From Pontibacillus salipaludis (GTDB lineage: Bacteria > Bacillota > Bacilli > Bacillales > BH030062), in NCBI RefSeq assembly GCF_014642405.1, contig NZ_BMIN01000008.1:105970-169969 (forward strand): a stretch of 64,000 bases of DNA, written 5' to 3'. Positions 34,748 through 43,528 of the stretch are shown one piece after another. The notes beneath the pieces are model-generated. The model was not told the DNA's origin. It did not search any database and saw nothing but the letters and a program-made list of their open reading frames with translations. Position 1 is the stretch's first letter. The number at the start of each line of letters is the position of its first letter. Made by a program: the position numbers and the translations under genes.

Positions 34748-36262
34748 ATGATTCAAGGAGGAATGAAATTACATATGTTTTCAAAGAAAGGTAAACAAAT
34801 CATTGTCCTGTTTCTTGCTTCGTTTTTGTTAATGGCTCCTTATCAGTCCGCTCCCGTTACTGAGATTAACGCGACGGATGAAGAGGATACGTTGTCCTCA
34901 AAGCTGACTGAGATTTTAAGTGATGAGAAATTGGACGGCGCGCTTGCTGGGGTGAGTGTTCGTTCGGCTGAAACGGGTGAGGTGATGTATGAATACAATG
35001 AAGATCTTCGCTTGAAGCCCGCTTCGAACATGAAGCTGTTGACGGCTGCGGCCGCGCTTGACACGTTGGGATCTAATTACCGTTTTCCGACAGAGGTTTT
35101 GGCTGATGGGGAAATGAAAGGGGGCAAGTTGCACGGTGACTTGTATCTGAAAGGTAAGGGTGATCCTACTTTAATGAAGGAAGATTTCGAAGAGATGGCC
35201 CAGTCTTTAAAAGAGGCGGGCGTTCGTGAAGTTAAAGGCGACGTGATTGCCGATGATACATGGTACGATGATGTACGATTGTCAGAGGATATTTCTTGGA
35301 ATGATGAAACGAACTACTATGCTGCTCAAGTATCCGCGCTAACAGCAGCGCCTAATGAAGACTATGATGCTGGTACCGTGATTGTTGCTGCGTACCCGGG
35401 TGATGAAGAAGGAGGGCAAGCTAATGTTCAAGTAACTCCAAAGACGGATTACGTTGAAATTGTTAATCGAACAGAAACAGTAGCTGCAGATGAGGAAAAA
35501 GACATTTCGATCGTACGGGAGCATGGGACGAATCAAATTGTTGTCGAAGGCACGATCCCGGTTGACGGAAGTCGTTCTCGTTCGTGGGTGGCTGTGTCTG
35601 AACCATCAGGCCTCGCATTAGACTTATTCCATCAGGCTCTAGTGGATGAAGGAATTAAAGTGAAAGGCGAGAAGCAGCTGAATGGTGAGACCCCAGATAC
35701 AGCAAAACAGCTCGTTTCTAAAGAGTCCATGCCCCTTGAAGAGTTGCTTATTCCGTTTATGAAACTGAGTAACAATGGACATGCTGAAGTGTTAGTGAAA
35801 GAAATGGGGAAAGTCACCCATGGTGAAGGAAGCTGGGAAAAAGGGTTGAATGTGGTAGAAGACTACTTATCAGGCATTGGCGTTAATGCAGATACGATGC
35901 GCCTCCGGGATGGATCTGGTATGTCGCACGTCAACATGGTGCCGGCTAATGAAATCTCGGACCTTTTATACAAAATAAGAGAAGAAGAGTGGTTTGATGA
36001 TTATTTGGAATCCTTACCTGTAGCGGGTGACAGCGGGCGCTTCGAAGGAGGGACACTCCGTTACCGGATGGGCGATACCCTGGCAGAAGGGAATGTCCAA
36101 GCTAAAACAGGATCCTTAACTGGTGTGACGTCCTTGTCTGGATATGTAACAGCAGAGAACGGGGAAGAGCTGATTTTCTCGATTATCCTCAACAACTATT
36201 TAGATTCTGCGCAAGACATTGAAGATGAAATTGCGATTACGCTTGCCAATTATGATGAGTAA
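34748..36262 (+). CDS. D-alanyl-D-alanine carboxypeptidase/endopeptidase (PBP4, family S13)
   Basis: 504 aa; the real start may be the ATG at 34775 (leaving AAGGAGG 13 nt upstream). Signal peptide (IIVLFLASFLLMAPYQSAP). Active-site motifs: SxxK in KPASNMKLL, SxN in LSNNGHAE, KTG in QAKTGSLTGV. Length and motif spacing match DacB-type low-molecular-weight penicillin-binding proteins, which trim peptidoglycan peptides outside the membrane. Single gene with its own terminator. Confidence 0.93.
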   Translation: MIQGGMKLHMFSKKGKQIIVLFLASFLLMAPYQSAPVTEINATDEEDTLSSKLTEILSDEKLDGALAGVSVRSAETGEVMYEYNEDLRLKPASNMKLLTAAAALDTLGSNYRFPTEVLADGEMKGGKLHGDLYLKGKGDPTLMKEDFEEMAQSLKEAGVREVKGDVIADDTWYDDVRLSEDISWNDETNYYAAQVSALTAAPNEDYDAGTVIVAAYPGDEEGGQANVQVTPKTDYVEIVNRTETVAADEEKDISIVREHGTNQIVVEGTIPVDGSRSRSWVAVSEPSGLALDLFHQALVDEGIKVKGEKQLNGETPDTAKQLVSKESMPLEELLIPFMKLSNNGHAEVLVKEMGKVTHGEGSWEKGLNVVEDYLSGIGVNADTMRLRDGSGMSHVNMVPANEISDLLYKIREEEWFDDYLESLPVAGDSGRFEGGTLRYRMGDTLAEGNVQAKTGSLTGVTSLSGYVTAENGEELIFSIILNNYLDSAQDIEDEIAITLANYDE

Positions 36263-36264
36263 TA

Positions 36265-36305
36265 GAAAAAGGGACTTGTTCTTTATGAACAAGTCCCTTT
36301 TTTTA
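36265..36305 (+). terminator. Terminator after the carboxypeptidase gene
   Basis: AAAGGGACTTGTT / AACAAGTCCCTTT stem and T-run; A-rich on the left, so it can serve both converging genes. Confidence 0.92.
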
Positions 36306-36310
36306 TTTGG

Positions 36311-37237
36311 CTATACGGTAAATGGAACACCCGTCAATCGCTCTGACTCTTTCCATAAAAGGTCAGCATCGTTCACATCAAGAGCTCGCGTTTTCGGTTC
36401 TACGAGGACAGGGTCGCCTTTCATTTCCCACTTGCCAGATGGCCCGTAGTACTGTCCACCCTTTGCATCCTTGTCCGTTGCGGCGCGAATGCCTGGGAGG
36501 GCGCCGTCGTAGGCACTTTGCGTAATCCGTTCAAGCACACCACGAAGCATCTTGAATAAGAACTTATTTTCAATGTGTCTTGCTAAATTCGTATTTGCAC
36601 CGCCTGGGTGAGCAGCGAGGACTTTAATATCTAAGTCAGCACGTTCAACGCGGCGCTGTAGTTCATACGTGAATAGGAGATTTGCTAACTTGGAACGGGA
36701 GTAGGCCTTCATAGGAGAGTAGCCTTTGCCACCTTCATACATTAAGTTATCGAAATCAAGGTCACCTTGTTTGTGAGCGTTACTGCTGATGTTCACGATT
36801 CGAGCATGATCTCCCTTTTTCAAGTGATCGAACAGAAGGGAGGTAAGAGCGAAATGGCCGAGGTGGTTAATGCCAAGTTGTTGCTCGAATCCGTCTTCTG
36901 TTTTTCCATAAGGGGTGGTCATGACGCCTGCATTGTTCATGAGAATGTCTAGTTTGCTGTATTTCGATTTGAATTGTTCAGCGAATGTATGAATCGATTG
37001 AAGGCTAGCCAAGTCAAGCTCCATCACATCAATGTTGGCTTGAGGGAACATGGAAAGAATGCGGTGGGCTGCTTGTTGACCTTTCTCGATCGAGCGACAA
37101 GCTAGTATGACTGTGGCTCCTTTTGTAGCATAGACACGGACAGCTTCTTGTCCCAATCCGCTATTGCCGCCTGTTACGATAATGGTTTGTCCCTGCATCG
37201 AAGGGATTTTGTCCACAGACCAGTGGTGTGGAAACAT
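36311..37237 (-). CDS. Short-chain dehydrogenase (retinol-dehydrogenase-like)
   Basis: 308 aa from the ATG at 37237; an upstream in-frame GTG is too close to the AAAGG. NADP-binding TGGNSGLG near residue 22, NNAG near 103, catalytic serine in NISSNAH and Tyr-x3-Lys in YSRSK. The length and the HPGGANTNLAR block fit the extended SDR group related to retinol dehydrogenases and protochlorophyllide reductases. Substrate unknown. Converges with the carboxypeptidase gene. Confidence 0.87.
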   Translation of the reverse strand: MFPHHWSVDKIPSMQGQTIIVTGGNSGLGQEAVRVYATKGATVILACRSIEKGQQAAHRILSMFPQANIDVMELDLASLQSIHTFAEQFKSKYSKLDILMNNAGVMTTPYGKTEDGFEQQLGINHLGHFALTSLLFDHLKKGDHARIVNISSNAHKQGDLDFDNLMYEGGKGYSPMKAYSRSKLANLLFTYELQRRVERADLDIKVLAAHPGGANTNLARHIENKFLFKMLRGVLERITQSAYDGALPGIRAATDKDAKGGQYYGPSGKWEMKGDPVLVEPKTRALDVNDADLLWKESERLTGVPFTV

Positions 37238-37325
37238 ATGGAACACGACCTTTCTTGTTGGTTATGTAGCTATTCTCATGGTAAACGTTTGTGCTTCATA
37301 TGAAAACGATAAGGCATTGAGACAT

Positions 37326-37360
37326 GAAAAAAACTCTAAGTTCCGTCACTTAGAGTTTTT
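37326..37360 (-). terminator. Terminator after small membrane gene
   Basis: AACTCTAAG / CTTAGAGTT stem, T-run on both strands. Confidence 0.8.
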
Positions 37361-37363
37361 CTT

Positions 37364-37645
37364 CTAATCGACCTTCTGATTTTCAGACTGGGCGGAAAAT
37401 TCCTTTTCGGTAGGGAGCATCGAAGTAAATAAAAAGGAAGAGCTGAGTAAAACGGCGATCACGAAAAGAAGCATCTTGGCCCCATCGTTCTCGAATTCAC
37501 CAAAAATACGCCAAAGTATAATCACGAGAGAGAGCGGGCCGAGTATTAAAGGTGCAAGAAAGCGAGAAACGCCGACGTGGCGGATGCCATTCGCGATATA
37601 ATAGATTCCCAAGATTATAGGAATCAAATAAAGGATATAGATCAT
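37364..37645 (-). CDS. Small membrane protein (three helices)
   Basis: 93 aa; GGTGG 4 nt before the ATG. Three hydrophobic helices (about 2-20, 28-47, 58-78) and a polar C-terminal tail (EKEFSAQSENQKVD). Not recognised. Confidence 0.7.
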   Translation of the reverse strand: MIYILYLIPIILGIYYIANGIRHVGVSRFLAPLILGPLSLVIILWRIFGEFENDGAKMLLFVIAVLLSSSFLFTSMLPTEKEFSAQSENQKVD

Positions 37646-37824
37646 CTTTCCACCCCATTTTGTTCCAATTCATCTTGGTCCATTATAACACCCGAAGTGG
37701 TAAAATCATACAAAAATGGGCATAAAGCATGAGAACGAGGAATTTTATCTATTTTCAGATGATCGAAAAAGGCAAAATATGCTAGAGTTTTATTGTGAGG
37801 ATCAGGAGAAAGGAGGGAGAGGAA

Positions 37825-38139
37825 TTGGACATTCTCGAAAGGGTTCTTTTAACAGCGATCGTTGTAGCAGTATTCATTTCGGTGAATAGCTTGGCTAACT
37901 ATTATGCTAGGCGTAATTTTAAGAAGCGACTATGGGCCGGCATGCTGTTTATCTTCTCGACACCCCTTTTTATGTTTGGTCTTAGTATGGGGGTGAAGTT
38001 TATTAATGAAGGAGATGAGATTGCTGGAACCATTGGTTTACTTGCTTCAATCCCTTATTTCATAAATGGGCTTGTAGTGTTCTTCAGTGCCTTTCGCTTA
38101 GTGAAGCCTTCTGAAATTGTAGGTAGTGAAAAAAGTTAG
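37825..38139 (+). CDS. Small membrane protein (three helices)
   Basis: 104 aa from the TTG at 37825 with AAAGGAGG 8 nt upstream. Three hydrophobic helices with a basic loop after the first (RRNFKKR). Not recognised. Terminated by a bidirectional hairpin shared with the chemoreceptor gene. Confidence 0.7.
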   Translation: MDILERVLLTAIVVAVFISVNSLANYYARRNFKKRLWAGMLFIFSTPLFMFGLSMGVKFINEGDEIAGTIGLLASIPYFINGLVVFFSAFRLVKPSEIVGSEKS

Positions 38140-38149
38140 CTATACGGAA

Positions 38150-38180
38150 AAAAGCTACCGCCCGAATGCGGTAGCTTTGT
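38150..38180. terminator. Bidirectional terminator
   Basis: AAAGCTACCGC / GCGGTAGCTTT with a 6-nt loop between two converging genes. Confidence 0.85.
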
Positions 38181-38183
38181 GAT

Positions 38184-39095
38184 CTATAGAATAGTAGAGA
38201 AATCTTTGGCTTGGTTCTCTAGCGTATGTGCAGCTTCAAGAATATTAGCGAAGTCCTCTAGAGCATCTTGAATTTGTTGCTGGCTATCCTGGATACTCGA
38301 TTGAGCTTGTTCGGTGCCGGTCGTAATGGTATTGATTTCATATGAAATGGACTCAATGCTCGTCTTAACCTCTTTAATAGAACCGTCTACCTTCTCGGAT
38401 AGTTTCTTTACTTCTTTCGCCACCACGTCAAATCCTCGTCCATGCTCACCGGCTCTTGCTGCTTCGATTCCGGCATTTAGGGCAAGTAAGTTGGTCTGCG
38501 CGGCAATATCTTTAATCGTCTTCACAATTCCTTGAATGCTTTTGGCATCTTGTTGAAGATTGTTTAGTGTCTGAATATTTGAAGTCGAGACTTCTGAGAT
38601 GCTTTCAATCGTCTTTAGAAAGTCCTGGCTGCGTTCAATACCAAACTGCGATTTTTGAGTCAGATCTTCTGACATCGCTTCTAATTTACTCGCTACTGAA
38701 TGAATCGTATTCTGACGTGATGTAATGTTTGTGGCAACTTTAAACACGCCTACCACTCGTCTTGAGTCATCCCTCACAGGCATATACGTAGCTTCTAACC
38801 AAATGGCATCTCCCTTCGCGTCTTTTCGCTTAATCTTATCTTGAAAAGACTTTCCTTTCTCAAGGTCTCGCCAAAATGTTTCATAGCTTCGATCTTGGCT
38901 AAACTCAGGAAAACAAAGGTCGCTATGTAGCATTCCATACATCTCGTCTCTTGTATATCCAAGCCCCTTAGCAAAATTGTCGTTCACAAACTGCACTCGG
39001 CGATTTAAATCAAACCGGATTGTGGCAAGGTTTTCCTCAATGGCCTGTACCACGTGGTAATCATGAATGTTTGTTTGAATATCTGTTGTCGTCAT
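38184..39095 (-). CDS. Soluble PAS-domain chemoreceptor (aerotaxis-type MCP)
   Basis: 303 aa, no membrane helix. PAS/PAC domain (about 15-130: [20 protein letters not shown]...) then a short MCP signalling domain with the highly conserved hairpin tip around [32 protein letters not shown] (split here: residues ~195-226). Resembles soluble Aer/HemAT-like or PAS-MCP proteins that signal to CheA/CheW. Heme or FAD binding by the PAS domain is possible but cannot be judged. Confidence 0.9.
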   Translation of the reverse strand: MTTTDIQTNIHDYHVVQAIEENLATIRFDLNRRVQFVNDNFAKGLGYTRDEMYGMLHSDLCFPEFSQDRSYETFWRDLEKGKSFQDKIKRKDAKGDAIWLEATYMPVRDDSRRVVGVFKVATNITSRQNTIHSVASKLEAMSEDLTQKSQFGIERSQDFLKTIESISEVSTSNIQTLNNLQQDAKSIQGIVKTIKDIAAQTNLLALNAGIEAARAGEHGRGFDVVAKEVKKLSEKVDGSIKEVKTSIESISYEINTITTGTEQAQSSIQDSQQQIQDALEDFANILEAAHTLENQAKDFSTIL

Positions 39096-39325
39096 GGTCT
39101 TTCCCCCTTACTTATTATGATAGAATTCCTTATAGGAACAATCAACTAAAAAACATCCTAGTAATGGAATTCAATGATTATTTTAGTGAATAAAAGGATA
39201 TGCTCTCTTCCTGGGTGAATTTCACCCTAACTTTGAATGAGGGTTCTGTTCTTTAGACGATCGTTGAGTGAGTGCAGATGTGTTACCATTGGGGGAGGAA
39301 ATGACAGGGAGGAATCCACGTTACT

Positions 39326-39502
39326 ATGATAAAATTCTTATTCTACCTCATGATTGTGTTAGCTGCCTTATTTGCAATCTCCTTTTTCTTTTCAATCTTT
39401 ACGGCAGGGGTCATCCCCGTTATAGACGGTGTTGCAGCCATCGTCTGTGCATGGAACGCCCGCTCACTGAAGAAAAGAATCCGCACCAAAACTACAACCT
39501 AA
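39326..39502 (+). CDS. Small membrane protein, 58 aa
   Basis: Starts MIKFLFYLMIVLAALFAI; one or two hydrophobic helices (3-30, 31-45), then a basic tail (RSLKKRIRTKTTT). GGGAGG lies 13 nt before the ATG, rather far. The frame is closed upstream by a TGA at 39302. A terminator follows directly (39511). The overlapping longer frame 39268-39546 lacks any membrane or protein-like character and is rejected. Confidence 0.6.
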   Translation: MIKFLFYLMIVLAALFAISFFFSIFTAGVIPVIDGVAAIVCAWNARSLKKRIRTKTTT

Positions 39503-39510
39503 TCCTATCA

Positions 39511-39546
39511 AAGCACTTCTGTTCAAATCAGAAGTGCTTTTTTTAA
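39511..39546 (+). terminator. Intrinsic terminator
   Basis: AAAGCACTTCTG / CAGAAGTGCTTT stem, T7. Confidence 0.9.
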
Positions 39547-39549
39547 TGC

Positions 39550-39592
39550 AGTAAAGGAGTGAAGCGTGCCAGACACCCTTCACTCCTTTACT
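39550..39592. repeat. REP-like palindrome, family A (copy 3, longer arms)
   Basis: Arms AGTAAAGGAGTGAAG and CTTCACTCCTTTACT around GCGTGCCAGACACC. Followed by ATATGAAAGTGTTTAC, homologous to the flank of the copy at 17672. Confidence 0.75.
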
Positions 39593-39655
39593 ATATGAAA
39601 GTGTTTACATTTTGTTGGGGTTATTTTACAGTTGAATAGATGGGGGTGAGGAGTG

Positions 39656-39880
39656 ATGAAAGCAACGGATAAATATCTTCCTGCTAAAGAACAGGTTGTG
39701 AGCTTCTTCTTATTTATTGTATTTCTTGTGTTTTATTGGCGGGTACTCGTATTTCTCTTTCATACCATATTGCCTTTAAATGGGGTTACCTACTTCTTGA
39801 GCTGGGTAGCTGTGTTGGCTAACTTCCCGCTCTCGGCATTATCCGTTCGTTATCTTTTCAAGTGGATCAGAGAGTCATAA
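39656..39880 (+). CDS. Small membrane protein (two helices)
   Basis: 74 aa; GGTGAGGAG directly before the ATG. Two hydrophobic helices (15-36, 43-65) and a basic C-terminus (RYLFKWIRES). Not recognised. Confidence 0.65.
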   Translation: MKATDKYLPAKEQVVSFFLFIVFLVFYWRVLVFLFHTILPLNGVTYFLSWVAVLANFPLSALSVRYLFKWIRES

Positions 39881-40058
39881 TGGAAGAAGTCACTCTTTAA
39901 CATCATTTGATCTCTTTTTTGGTGAAGGATGAAACTTACAGGAACCTAAAACCGTAGGAAGAGAGGAACACGAGTTACATAAATGAGTACCCATGAAAGG
40001 AATAGAGCAGAGGTTTCCTTTTACCACTCAAAAAAGAGATTAGATAGGAGTTGATCGA

Positions 40059-40295
40059 ATGTCACGCGTTATATTTCGTGTCTGTACCTTTGTCTTCCTA
40101 GGCTTATTTTCAATCAGGGTCGTTCTTGATCTTCTTTGGGCTGATCACATTTCATGGGTGGAGAACAGTATACATGCACTCTTTTTGGCAATATTTATGT
40201 GGATTGGCTTTGGTGTTAGAAAGCTCATTCGTAAAATGGATCATAAATATGAAAACCTATATCAAGAAAAGAAAAGGGGAGAGAGATCGCCGTGA
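40059..40295 (+). CDS. Small membrane protein
   Basis: 78 aa; AGGAG 8 nt before the ATG. Two hydrophobic helices, then a strongly basic cytoplasmic tail. Its stop overlaps the GTG start of the next gene (GTGA), so the two are translationally coupled. Not recognised. The 180 nt before it (39881-40058) hold no gene. Confidence 0.7.
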   Translation: MSRVIFRVCTFVFLGLFSIRVVLDLLWADHISWVENSIHALFLAIFMWIGFGVRKLIRKMDHKYENLYQEKKRGERSP

Positions 40296-40645
40296 TCCTC
40301 AGAAAAATCTATGCCGCACTTAGTACAACCATCATCGCTTCAGCTTTCTTTGGCTATCAGTTTCAGTTATTTGAAAAGGATGGGTTCCTTTCAAACGTAG
40401 TCCTCTATATGATCTATATTGGCTGTGGGACGCTCCTTGGTGGCGTGGCCTCTATGGGAATTGAGAGGATGACTAGAAACTTTGGAGACGCACGTGTGAT
40501 GTTCTCCTTTATCTTTCATATGGGTCTCACCATCCCGGTCATTGTGAATCCGTTCCTGTTTGTCTATGCGGTGCCAGTAGCTGCTCTATTCTTTGTCATT
40601 GATGAGGTCTTGAGGAGACGCAGTTCTGAATCGGTTTTGGCATAA
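40292..40645 (+). CDS. Membrane protein (three to four helices)
   Basis: 117 aa from a GTG overlapping the previous stop by 4 nt. Hydrophobic helices at about 8-25, 34-54, 68-86 and 88-106. Not recognised. Middle gene of a three-gene run of small membrane proteins. Confidence 0.72.
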   Translation: MILRKIYAALSTTIIASAFFGYQFQLFEKDGFLSNVVLYMIYIGCGTLLGGVASMGIERMTRNFGDARVMFSFIFHMGLTIPVIVNPFLFVYAVPVAALFFVIDEVLRRRSSESVLA

Positions 40646-40690
40646 TGAGAGCTCATTGGATTCAAAAGGACTAAGGAGGTGTGCTTTGGC

Positions 40691-40858
40691 ATGGATATCC
40701 CAACAGCTATATGGATGATAGTTGTACTCGCGATCGCCTTCAACTTCAGATGGCTTCGAATCCTAAGTAAAAACTCAGAAGCTCAGATCAAGCAAAATGA
40801 GCAATTAATCCAACAGGTGAAGCAGTTAAACGAGCAAGTTAGAGAACAACAAAAATGA
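40691..40858 (+). CDS. Small membrane protein with coiled-coil tail, 55 aa
   Basis: AAGGAGG lies 11 nt before the ATG. One N-terminal helix (MDIPTAIWMIVVLAIAF), then a heptad-patterned Gln/Asn/Glu-rich segment (QIKQNEQLIQQVKQLNEQV). This layout of one helix plus a coiled coil is frequent in uncharacterised Bacillus proteins. Below the usual length cut-off of gene finders. 45 nt after the previous gene. Confidence 0.7.
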   Translation: MDIPTAIWMIVVLAIAFNFRWLRILSKNSEAQIKQNEQLIQQVKQLNEQVREQQK

Positions 40859-40989
40859 TAACCAAGAAGCAAAAGATCAAGACTAATGATTGGGTCTGTT
40901 ATGTTTTCTTCTTAGCAGCAATACGAACAAGACTCGCTTGCAACTTTTCTATTGATTGCACGTCTAATCAATAAGAAAGGGGGCCCACA

Positions 40990-41577
40990 ATGAAAAAACT
41001 ATATTACATCCTGTTCGTTGCTAGTTTCTTATTAACCGTGATGATGAACTCCGCTACAGCTTCCGCTACGAGCTGGGTCGAAATAGAACCACAAGAAGTT
41101 GTGGATCGGGCAGAGGTTGTTGTTTCGGGTACATATAATTTCTCAAGTCAACCAGAACCGAGTGATTTTATATTTCAAGGGCAAGAGTTCGACATCACAC
41201 ATGTTTATAAAGGAGAGGTAGCTAATCCAATCACGGCAGGCATTGATGGCTTTGATGTGGGATGGGTAGAGGAATATCAAGAAGAAGGGGGAGAATTTCT
41301 CTTATTCTTAGAAGCGAGTAAAGATGCTGATTTCTTAATACCCGTTGCGGGTCCAAACGGGATGGTTCAACTGAAAGGTGGTAAAGTTGTAGGTCCAAAT
41401 CAAGCTTTTTACGAAGACTTTCTAAAGTCGCATCCTGAACAAACGATAGCTACAGAGGTAGAACCAAGTCCGGATACACAGGACGAACATTCATCCTTCC
41501 TCGTATATGGAAGTATACTTGTTTTGATAGGTGTAGGAGTCGCATTCTTTCTGTATCGCTACAAAAAGAAAACATAG
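40990..41577 (+). CDS. Secreted, C-terminally membrane-anchored protein
   Basis: 195 aa; AAAGGGGG before the ATG. Signal peptide (LYYILFVASFLLTVMMNSATASA), an extracellular domain of about 130 aa (VVDRAEVVVSGTYNFSS...FEITHVYKGEV-like), a linker rich in Pro/Ser/Asp and a C-terminal membrane helix (FLVYGSILVLIGVGVAFFLYRYKKK). No LPXTG. The opening of the domain looks like those found in bacterial surface proteins with a ...ADVVVVGKV... pattern, but function is unknown. Confidence 0.75.
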   Translation: MKKLYYILFVASFLLTVMMNSATASATSWVEIEPQEVVDRAEVVVSGTYNFSSQPEPSDFIFQGQEFDITHVYKGEVANPITAGIDGFDVGWVEEYQEEGGEFLLFLEASKDADFLIPVAGPNGMVQLKGGKVVGPNQAFYEDFLKSHPEQTIATEVEPSPDTQDEHSSFLVYGSILVLIGVGVAFFLYRYKKKT

Positions 41578-41610
41578 ATCGAACGGGTTTTTCGTTGAAA
41601 GGAACAATAG

Positions 41611-41652
41611 AAAACGGCTCAGGTTTCATACGAAATCTGAGCCGTTTTTTTC
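41611..41652. terminator. Bidirectional terminator
   Basis: AACGGCTCAGGTTTC / GAAATCTGAGCCGTT, 4-nt loop, T-run on the plus strand and a T-run on the minus strand. Serves the converging secreted-protein and nuclease genes. Confidence 0.9.
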
Positions 41653-41683
41653 ACGTTCATTCGTTTTTTAGTGGGACGATCCA

Positions 41684-43528
41684 TTACCACACTTCAGGAT
41701 CCAACCACCCATCAAGCACTTCTCCTAACGCCTCCATCCCAACAGCCCCATCTTCTGTAGGATAAAGCTGAACAAACTTTCCGGCTTCTGTATCAAGTAG
41801 GACAGGCTCTGCGCGACTTCCGGGATAGACGCACAGCACTTCACGGATTCGGTTATAGAAAGACTTACGAATAGGACAGTAATATTTAATGCCGACATAT
41901 TCGTTCATCTGCTCGGCAGCTTTCGTGTTGCCATCCGGCGAGTAGATATTGCGAAGGGGACTATACTTCACTTCTACTGCGATCGATGAATGATAGAGGG
42001 GGACATCCTCTTGCTTCTTATAATAGTCGATCCGGATATCTGGCTTTTTCCTTCTGAACTTAGAGAAGAAGTACGTTCCATTAGCGATCGCATCCCGGGA
42101 GCGATGCTCAAGCTCTTGTTCGTACACAACATGCAGTTCCAAGTCCTCATTTTCAAGAACGACTGTTGTCCCTCCCTGAAGCTCTGAGTGTAGGTATCCT
42201 TTTTGCAACTGCCCCAAGAGTGTATCCTTCTTAAAGGAAAAGCCGCGCTCGGTTATAAGCTGGACAATCGTTAAGAGCGTATAATACTCATACATTTTCC
42301 CAGTAGAGTGGAACAAAGGAGACCCTTTGGACGGCGTCGATGGTGACGTTTTTCGCCCTCCGGATTCTTCAAGTTCATGCCACAGCTTATGGAACGAAAT
42401 ATACCCACGGCTTTGAACGGATCGAGGTACCCTTGGATGGACATCGTCCACATCATTCCAGAAACCTTGCCGTATGACGTAGCGGAGCTGTTGTCTATAG
42501 GACTTCACCTTCTGAAGCATCTGATCCATACCGGAAATCTTTAATCCATGTGCTTCTTGAGTCTTTTCTTTACTGATCTGCTTGTTCTTTAATAGCGTCT
42601 GATCACGAGAAGTGACATGGTGAAGCGGGCTTCTTCGGTCGGATTGAATTTGTCTGATTTCACTCTTGAGTTTCTCTTGTTCGCCCATGAAGACGAGCCG
42701 TTCTTGTTCGAGTGTCTGGATTAGAGTGTCCATTCGTTTTAGAATCGCTTTCGTACGAAATTTAACGAGTTGATTCTCAGGGAGGTTCGCGTCATGTCGA
42801 TGTTTGCGGTTGTAAAACTTTGTCCCACTCATCACGGCTCCTTTAAAGGAGTACTCCCATTTCACACTCTGACGATCCATCCTTCCTGGATGAGACTCGA
42901 CCTGGTAGTGACGCCTCACGTTCATTTGGTTTTCTTTCTCAATCCAATCCAGTGCGATCGTCAACTTGCGGAAGGAACGATCCAGCCAACGAGAAAAAAG
43001 CAGATCGCTTTCTCCCATCAGCTGCTCAGGACTAAGAGATCGACTGACATCCTGGTAGTAGTTTGTTGTCAGCCCATCTAATGCCTCTTCTAAATACTCT
43101 GCAATTCGATTGAACTGTTTCTTCGAGAAGTGGTGCGGTATGATGCGGACAGCGCCGTAATACGTCTGACCTCCAATATCGACTTCGTACAGAAATGTCC
43201 CGCACGGCCAGGGGAAAGTGTCTTCTTTCGACGGATCAAATAACGGCTGTACTTGCTGGTGTTTCCCTAATGAAATCTCTAGTGAGTTTCCTGCTCCGTC
43301 CTTTGAGGGGAGGCGAACCGTAACGGAACGACTGGCCTTCCAGTCAATCAATAGGGCACTCCACTTCTGGTATTCATACACTTCCACGATAGTCTCTGTA
43401 AGGTTATGTCGCTTCTGATCCAGGCTCAATCGATCAATTCGCACTTCGTTTCGTCCGGTTTGAAAATAAAGCCCGATTCCTAGAGCCTTTAGTTCGATCG
43501 TCTCTTGCTCATTAATTGGTAAAGCCAT
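41684..43528 (-). CDS. DUF2357 PD-(D/E)XK nuclease, McrC-like partner
   Basis: 614 aa. Large N-terminal part typical of DUF2357 proteins, a coiled-coil-prone middle (about 255-330) and a C-terminal restriction-nuclease fold: PDIRIDYY at about residue 500 and AVEVKYSP at about 522 provide the acidic residue and E-x-K of the PD-(D/E)XK core. It overlaps the upstream McrB-like ATPase gene by 17 nt. By analogy with McrBC, the ATPase would move on DNA and this subunit would cut it. A role in defence against foreign or modified DNA is inferred. Confidence 0.82.
   Translation of the reverse strand: MALPINEQETIELKALGIGLYFQTGRNEVRIDRLSLDQKRHNLTETIVEVYEYQKWSALLIDWKASRSVTVRLPSKDGAGNSLEISLGKHQQVQPLFDPSKEDTFPWPCGTFLYEVDIGGQTYYGAVRIIPHHFSKKQFNRIAEYLEEALDGLTTNYYQDVSRSLSPEQLMGESDLLFSRWLDRSFRKLTIALDWIEKENQMNVRRHYQVESHPGRMDRQSVKWEYSFKGAVMSGTKFYNRKHRHDANLPENQLVKFRTKAILKRMDTLIQTLEQERLVFMGEQEKLKSEIRQIQSDRRSPLHHVTSRDQTLLKNKQISKEKTQEAHGLKISGMDQMLQKVKSYRQQLRYVIRQGFWNDVDDVHPRVPRSVQSRGYISFHKLWHELEESGGRKTSPSTPSKGSPLFHSTGKMYEYYTLLTIVQLITERGFSFKKDTLLGQLQKGYLHSELQGGTTVVLENEDLELHVVYEQELEHRSRDAIANGTYFFSKFRRKKPDIRIDYYKKQEDVPLYHSSIAVEVKYSPLRNIYSPDGNTKAAEQMNEYVGIKYYCPIRKSFYNRIREVLCVYPGSRAEPVLLDTEAGKFVQLYPTEDGAVGMEALGEVLDGWLDPEVW

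Noticed and set aside
39268..39546. 92-aa frame on the plus strand
   Set aside because: Runs through a terminator and has no protein-like character; the overlapping 58-aa membrane protein is a better call.
39907..40041. Inverted repeat ATCTCTTTTTTG / CAAAAAAGAGAT
   Set aside because: Long separation and low complexity; likely chance in AT-rich DNA.
41611..41652. A stray member of the GGCTCAAG array family
   Set aside because: GGCTCAG here is part of a perfect terminator stem without 20-nt neighbours.
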